64,000 bases of DNA from Nephrocerus scutellatus. Lineage: Eukaryota; Arthropoda; Insecta; Diptera; Pipunculidae. Where the stretch lies: contig OX352762.1 of assembly GCA_947095585.1 (NCBI GenBank), positions 114,234,930 through 114,298,929 of the forward strand. Reading direction: 5' to 3'. The notes under the pieces are model-generated. The model saw nothing but the letters and a program-made list of their open reading frames with translations, made no database searches and had not been told where the DNA came from. Positions 58,733-64,000 of this stretch are shown one piece after another (within the stretch, counting starts at the first letter, position 1; each line of letters begins with the position of its first letter). A program made the translations under genes and the position numbers.

Positions 58733-58851
58733 TCAATTGCCAAGCACATGTTGAACATCCTCTTGTTCCTTTTCGCGTTGACGAACTGCCACTGCCGTCT
58801 CCACCAGTAGATACAAGCATTTAAATTTGTCTTTATCATCGCGAATGACAC
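58733..58851 (-). CDS. Low-complexity protein gene, probable terminal coding exon
   Basis: The acceptor AG is at 58852-58853 (tattccag). The exon begins with the last two bases of a glycine codon, exactly the phase left by the exon ending at 62018. It then encodes VIRDDKDKFKCLYLLVETAV and AVRQREKEQEDVQHVLGN before TGA. This charged, probably helical tail looks conserved and unlike the low-complexity exon upstream, but I do not recognise the family. The stop is directly followed by GTAAGA, a donor-like sequence, so the stop could also be the last codon of an exon with more 3' UTR exons. The 3.2-kb intron upstream holds a BEL/Pao fragment and an inverted repeat. Confidence 0.7.
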
Positions 58852-59230
58852 CTGGAATAGCAATGAAAAGTTAAATGAATTACTTTGACGTGGTAAAGTT
58901 TTGCAGAATTTAGTGATGTAGAAAATATGATCAGACTGACTGAAGAAACGTTGATAACTACATTTGAAAATACTCTCATATTACTGTTAATTTGTATTTT
59001 AGATTAACTGTAATATGTCAGGAATATGAAAAAATATATTAAATATAGTTGCAGAGTGTGTTCTGCCTCACTATATTTATTTAGTCATTTGGAAATCTTA
59101 AATAGGCAAAAGTTTGGTAAAAAACCATAAGCTGAAGAAATAAAAATGCTGTTTGGTTCGCTTTTGTCTCATGTAGACGACAACTCGCGTACTCAAAAAT
59201 AGGTGAGATGTGAGAAAGTCTCATCAAAGA

Positions 59231-59719
59231 GTTACTCGTTGTTTCCACCTCAAAAAACAATAATGATACAATAAAATAATATGCTTGTTTGCATGTACAC
59301 GTATGCGGGATTCAAAAATTGCTACAATAAATTTGAAACGAATTGAAGGGAAAATGTTGTAGGATTATTTTAAGCGATTTTCAAGGTCAGCACAAATCAA
59401 GGGTCGCACTGCAAACATCGAGACGAAGGCAGAGATAATTTAGAACAGATGTATTAGTGGGCGTTATAATTGTTAGCTGCGTGCAATAGTATCCGAAGTA
59501 GATCACCGAAATTATGAACGAAACCAAAACTAATGCACTACCAAACTCAATATTTAGAACACATATTACCTTAAGAATCCGATGCAACAATAACAGATGT
59601 TTTCTCATATACTATTTTTGCCACGAATGCATTTCAGCGATAACTCCATAATTTTACTCACAATAGCAAATTATTTTATTATAGCATTATTGCTTTTTGA
59701 GGTGGAAACGACAAGTAAC
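59231..59719. repeat. Inverted repeat pair (54-base arms)
   Basis: The left arm at 59231-59284 (gttactcgttgtttccacct...) is matched by the reverse complement of 59666-59719 (gttacttgtcgtttccacct...) with a handful of differences. The arms are separated by 381 bases. The enclosed minus-strand frame 59387-59608 is hydrophobic. The structure lies in the intron between the last two exons of the low-complexity gene. Confidence 0.8.
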
Positions 59720-60195
59720 ACTGCTGTTGACATTAATGCAAAATCAAATTATGCGCATGCGTCAAGAATCATACTACTACACACAAAATCTACTAATATT
59801 ACGAACTTGCGATTAAGATGTGAGTTTTGCACATTTGCGACCAAAATTCGTATCAGATTTTGTTGTACAATCTTGTACTAGAATCTTTCATTAAAATTTC
59901 ACTAATTTCACTAGCATGTCCATTTGGAGTACACTGCCCTTAAAAGAACACTAATACAATTCAATTGTATGCTATAGACCTCGTTGGTGTATGACAGACT
60001 CATGCCTAATGCATACGGTGACCACCATCTGTCCTGTATTTTACAGAGAACTGTCATGCTATTTCACATGCTGTCACTTGAGAATATTTGGCTGTCCCTT
60101 GAAAATATTTGGCAAATACAAGATCGTACAATGTCTCATATTTCCTTAATTGTTGTGCAAATGTCTTTTTAAAACGTTGTTATTAGCTCGCTTTC

Positions 60196-61200
60196 ATGTA
60201 TGTCTGTCTGGTTCGAACGTACCGAGGTGTCAACGTTGACTCCACTATGTTGGTATGGTGCTTCGAGCGCAGATTGCATCATCACGAAAGACTGCATCCG
60301 CGAATTAGATTCGAGTCAACACGCCTGCCCTTCGAGGTCAAACGTTTGAGTATGATATTCACTTGTCTCACCTTTCGAGCAGTTCACTTAGAGTTAGTGA
60401 GTGATATGTCGTCAGATCAGGTACTGCTAGCAATCCGTCGCTTGATTGCTCGACAAAGACCTTTAAAAACGCTCTTTTCCGATAACGGCACAAACTTAAT
60501 TGGAGCCGGTCGTCTATTGAAGAAAGAAATCCGAAAAATGCAACGAAACCTGTTGGAAGCGACTATAAATAAACTGCAACTGGACTGGCGCTTCACTCCA
60601 GTTTATTCAACATGAACAGGAGAAGCTTGGGAGCGTCTGCGGATTCTTAAAAAAGGGCATCCAATTCTGCTTGGCGGGCGAAGAGCCAACTGAAGCCGTT
60701 CTGAGAAACCCGCTAATCGAAGCTGAGTTGATAACCAACCAGAGACCGATGACTCACATTCCGATGAATCCGGAAGATGAAGAACCGTTAACTTCGAACT
60801 TGGCATTGTTTGGAAGTCGTGATGTGATGTCCACTCAATGAACGTAACGACTTATCGAGGTTGAGTCGAAATCAAGTCGCTCACTTGGTGCAAAGGTTTC
60901 AACGGCGTTGCGAGCGCAAATATCTGCCAGTGATCGCCAAAGCGAAACAGAACAAACAAGATTATCGCGAAGTCGTCGAAGGAGATGTGGTGCTGCTGAC
61001 CGAAAAGAACCCACAACCCAGAGAATTGGCGATTGGGCCGAATAATAAGAGTTCATCCGAGCACTGATAAGAGGACACGAATCGATTGTGAAATGGGAAA
61101 TGGTAAATTGAAGCTTAATCGAGCTGTTGGAAATTTTGCTGTTCTTGACGTTGGAGAGTTTTCGTCTCAATGAGATCGATCCTTAGATGGAGGGGATGAT
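60196..61200 (+). mobile_element. BEL/Pao retrotransposon integrase fragment
   Basis: The frame 60196-60615 encodes FTCLTFRAVHLELVSDMSSD and then LFSDNGTNLIGAGRLLKKEI, integrase core motifs with two catalytic-type aspartates. In other frames, 60640-60830 continues with LIEAELITNQRPMTHIPMNP. The 60861-61067 frame carries LVQRFQRRCERKYLPVIAKA and VEGDVVLLTEKNPQPRELAI, the C-terminal BEL/Pao domain. A purine tract (agatggaggggatga, near 61185-61199) directly before TG at 61200 may be the polypurine tract and LTR start. Protease, reverse transcriptase and gag are absent. The orientation opposes the host gene. Confidence 0.85.
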
Positions 61201-62010
61201 GTCGCCCAGCCAAGATATTTAGATATTCTTTAGTTATTAGTTAAAACAATAACGTTATGTTGGTAAGCTTCGTAAACCTCCTCTCTGAACACAACCGTAA
61301 AAAAGTGAAATTCTGAACACAAAAAAGGTAAATCTATTTTTTTTTTGACAAACGTCAAAGAGAAGGAATTGTGAGGCCGACCAATGTAAGTTTGTTTTCT
61401 TTGTGTCGTAAAAATATTTTTTTATATAATTTTCAGTTATTAAAATCACCACACACACAATTTGAAAATAAAGTTTAACTGTCGAGCGTTTTATTTTAAT
61501 TGCAAAGAGGTCAGCATAAGCCTCCAATTCTTTGGTGTTGGCCCCACCCCACTAGCCAACAATTACTATTATACAATCAGTTGCATTTGAAACAGCAATC
61601 CGGTTATAAATTAGGTATATTTCAAGTTTTTCACAATTAAATTATTTCACTTTTTAGCCAATTGGAACACCGACTTAGAATTACTGATTAGAAATCAAGT
61701 ATGACAGTTAATGGTCAATCAGGTTCTGTTATTGAATTATAGCTGTCAGAAGTGTCAGGATAGTTCACGGCAGTTCAGAGCTCGTTTCATTTGATCAAGC
61801 TCTGCTCCCTCCCAACTAATTTGTAAAAACGCCATTTTAGGACCCTCACCCTCACCGACCAAAACAATTATCGGAATATTTTTGAAAGTTATAACTATTA
61901 TATATATGTATGTCGAAATCCACTCCAATTTTTAAACTCGAAAAAAGTTATAAACTATTACCATAAGAAGAATGTTATATTGTACAACATTTGATAAGAG
62001 AAAATAATAA
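61201..62010. other. Intron DNA; possible BEL/Pao LTR remnant at its left end
   Basis: If the polypurine tract at 61185-61199 is real, an LTR would begin at 61200. A polyadenylation-like aataaagt at 61467 would fit. The LTR's right end cannot be fixed without a second copy. Nothing else was recognised before the exon at 62018. Confidence 0.3.
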
Positions 62011-62017
62011 GACTCAC

Positions 62018-62425
62018 CTTTTACAAGGTGGCTACCCGGGTGCATTGTTGTAATTGACGATATTGTATTATTGTTATTGATGTTATTGTTATTATTGTTC
62101 TGGCTGATGTTGCTGTTATTACTGTTGTTGTGGTGTTGCTGCTGCTGCTGATGATGTATATTATTGGTTAGTGGTCCAACTCCAGTCGATGATGTAACAA
62201 TCGTTGCTTCTGCACCCAGTGTTGCCGCTGCGACTTCGGCTGTTGTAACAACTGCATTGACATTGGCCGCCGCTTGTGCTGCTGCTGCTGCTATCACATG
62301 ATGATGATTAGCTGCTGATGAATTTGAATCGGATGAGTTTTGGGCAACAACAACTGGCGTTGTATTGTTGGTGGATTTGGTGTTTACTTGCTTCGGTCTC
62401 ACTCGTGTCAGACCAATTGGAACAA
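62018..62425 (-). CDS. Low-complexity protein gene, internal coding exon
   Basis: 408 bases between an acceptor (ttttgcag, AG at 62426-62427) and a donor G|GTGAGT at 62018/62017. It encodes 135 whole codons plus split codons on both sides. The start VPIGLTRVRPKQVNTKSTNN contains a short conserved-looking basic segment. An alanine/valine-rich stretch follows (HHHVIAAAAAQAAANVNAVV), then HHQQQQQHHNNSNNSNISQN and a poly-asparagine run, ending MHPGSHLVK. Such CAG/CAA/AAC-repeat stretches are common in fly transcriptional regulators and RNA-binding proteins. Nuclear regulatory function is only an inference. A continuation of this open frame into the upstream intron is not real coding sequence. Confidence 0.88.
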
Positions 62426-62639
62426 CTGCAAAATGCAAGTTTTTTCCCGATTTGTGATTTATTAAAACAACGTAAGAATGTACAAAACAAATCCCAATGA
62501 AATTAATAAAACAATAAGAATTGGAAAGGCGGGTGGGTGGTGTGTTGCTTAGTGTTAATACAGGATAGGTCTGTTTGGTGTGAGCAGATATCGCAACGGG
62601 TGCTTGTTTTGCAGCTTTTATTTATAATGTATACACACA

Positions 62640-62800
62640 CACACTCAAGGGATTTGCACACTCTTCTAATGCTAAGCACAGCGCTGATGTTTGCGAATTG
62701 CAAATTAAGAAAAGGAAGGAGGAGATGTGTATGCACATGTGTCTTGAATGTCAGTAGTTAAGGAAAGGAGAATATGTCTTAAATGTCAGCAGTTAATCAA
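62640..62800 (-). mobile_element. LINE 3' tail in an intron
   Basis: Shares actcaagggatttgcacact, taatgctaagcacagcgctg and ggaggagatgtgtatgcaca with the 3' ends near 10080 and 27590. A second partial unit (aaggaaaggagaatatgtct) follows at 62760. It is oriented as the host gene. Confidence 0.6.
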
Positions 62801-63066
62801 CTAGCGTGTTAGGTATCATATTCATGTGCAGCATTTTACAAAAACTCCCCCTCTTTATTGACATTTCTTTTGTGGGGCAAGTTTTAGAGCTTGCAGCTGC
62901 TTTTTTATATTCTGAAGGCAAGTCTAAAGGGCCCAGGCTGTTTTCCGATCCAATACTTATTTGTGGAGACTTTCTTATTTCATTGTGGAGACTTTTTTTA
63001 AATAAGTTTGCTAGCGAGGTGACTTATTAAATAAGTTTAGCCAAACAAATAAGTATGAAATTCGAA

Positions 63067-63348
63067 AAGGCCCCTAGTACATAGAATCCGTTGCGTCAGT
63101 TGGGAGCGACTTATGCACTGACAGATCGAAGAAATACACGCGTTCTTATGGGAAGTGTCCAATAGGCAAAGCATGTGACGGAAGCGACGCAAAAAGTTGA
63201 TGAACTCTCAACTTTTCTCTCCTGCAAATGCTTTGACAGTTCTCTCACAGCAGTTTGAAGTTTATTTTGGCATTTGTATTTGTTTGGGTCACCTTTTTGC
63301 GAATACGTCGACGCAACTGTCGCAACGGATTCTATGGGCTGAGCCCTT
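63067..63348. mobile_element. ~280-bp MITE-like element
   Basis: The left end contains catagaatccgttgcgtcag and the right end, inverted, catagaatccgttgcgacag. Both are preceded on the outside by a related aagg(g)c-rich stretch. No coding content. It sits in the intron between exons 63643-63836 and 62018-62425. The class is not certain, since target-site duplications were not obvious. Confidence 0.65.
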
Positions 63349-63642
63349 AAACGTCAAATAATCAAGCCAGAATCCGGCAGTCGATTACTTTCCTTATAGC
63401 GCATACAGAAATCACAATGGTTCAAAAATTTGTTTATAGAAAAGGCGTTTGGAGTGTTATCCAGTTTTGCTCTCAAAAAAGATGAAGATTTCGGATCATA
63501 TAAATTGCGCGGTTGCATCACACCAAACAGAACTGATGTTATGTGAAGCAAAGTTAAGTGGAAATCCCTCCTTATCACAACTGTTACCGTTTGGTTTCTA
63601 CGAGAATGAATTACTTGCTTTGAAATTGTATTTTATACTTAC

Positions 63643-63836
63643 CAACTTGTGCTGTTGTGCTGCTGCTGCTGTTTGTTACTGTGCCTGCAACACTGTTGGC
63701 CGCAGTTCCACCGCCTGTGCCTCCGCCGCTACTGCTACTTGCACTCAAAGGATGGGGTATCTGCGGCAAATGGGCTAAATGTGGATGCGGGGCACTCCAG
63801 TATGAATTTGATGGACTCGTGGTCACCTCTTCGGTA
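63643..63836 (-). CDS. Low-complexity protein gene, internal coding exon (first in window)
   Basis: 194 bases between an acceptor (ccattttcag, AG at 63837-63838) and a donor G|GTAAGT at 63643/63642. It encodes 64 whole codons: a conserved-looking part SYWSAPHPHLAHLPQIPHPL, then a Ser/Gly/Thr-rich stretch (SASSSSGGGTGGGTAANSVA) ending STTAQV. The exon ends in phase 1 and the next (62425 downward) supplies the remaining two bases, keeping the frame open. The preceding exon ends at the right window edge: a donor AG|GTAAGT is visible at 63997-64000, giving a 162-bp intron. The N-terminal part of the protein is therefore outside the window. I do not recognise the family. Confidence 0.85.
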
Positions 63837-64000
63837 CTGAAAATGGTCCCGCAAAAAGGAATTGCAAAAAGAAATGAACCGACACAAACGCATAAAAGAA
63901 AACAAAACGTAAAAGAAATTAAAACAAGAAGTAAAAAAGGATGTAATATAGTTAATTGGCGAATTAGATTCATATAAGTATGGACAAGTATGACTTACCT

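Overview
This is a stretch of an insect nuclear genome, most likely a fly (Diptera). The evidence is: AT-rich DNA; short 60-90 bp introns beside introns of several kb; an asparagine/glutamine/histidine/alanine-rich protein of the kind common in flies; a fly-like mitochondrial COI fragment; and a mixture of LINE, mariner, Tc1, pogo-like, BEL/Pao and SINE remnants. There are no prokaryotic genes, operons or CRISPR arrays.

Two host genes can be supported, both on the minus strand. (1) An NKAIN (Na+/K+-ATPase-interacting protein) orthologue has four internal coding exons at 7712-7849, 5641-5721, 5373-5570 and 5224-5284. They are in frame with clean splice sites and give 159 residues. The first exon and the C-terminal exon(s) were not found. 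(2) A low-complexity protein gene enters from the right edge. It has coding exons at 63643-63836 and 62018-62425 and a probable terminal exon at 58733-58851, all phase-compatible. I do not recognise its family. An AT-rich tract below 58732 is a plausible 3' UTR.

Layout: 1-5000 holds LINE remnants, including a near-complete RTE-like copy at 2347-4882. 5.2-7.9 kb is NKAIN, with a mariner relic and a 440-bp-family repeat in its large intron. 8-24 kb is a mosaic of LINE fragments, mariner relics, a tRNA-derived SINE and several copies of the 440-bp repeat. 24.2-27.9 kb is a Tc1-like transposon with preserved terminal inverted repeats and TA duplications, whose transposase is split by a nearly whole LINE. 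28.4-33.9 kb has a mariner end, a minisatellite, a SINE with a perfect target-site duplication, a tandem repeat and a mariner transposase half. 36.8-38.2 kb is a LINE carrying both a mitochondrial COI insertion (NUMT) and a SINE. 41-51 kb has mariner and LINE RNase H remnants, a three-unit ~121-bp tandem and an ~85-bp satellite. 52-57 kb has a pogo/Tigger-like element and a Tc1 relic. 58.7-64 kb is the low-complexity gene, whose introns hold a BEL/Pao integrase fragment, an inverted repeat, a LINE 3' end and a ~280-bp MITE.

Almost every other open frame is a shadow of a decayed element. I saw no convincing new functional system. The most informative signals are the nested insertions, the NUMT, the uncatalogued non-autonomous repeats and the unidentified low-complexity gene. 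Family assignments come from reading motifs by eye, without database searches.
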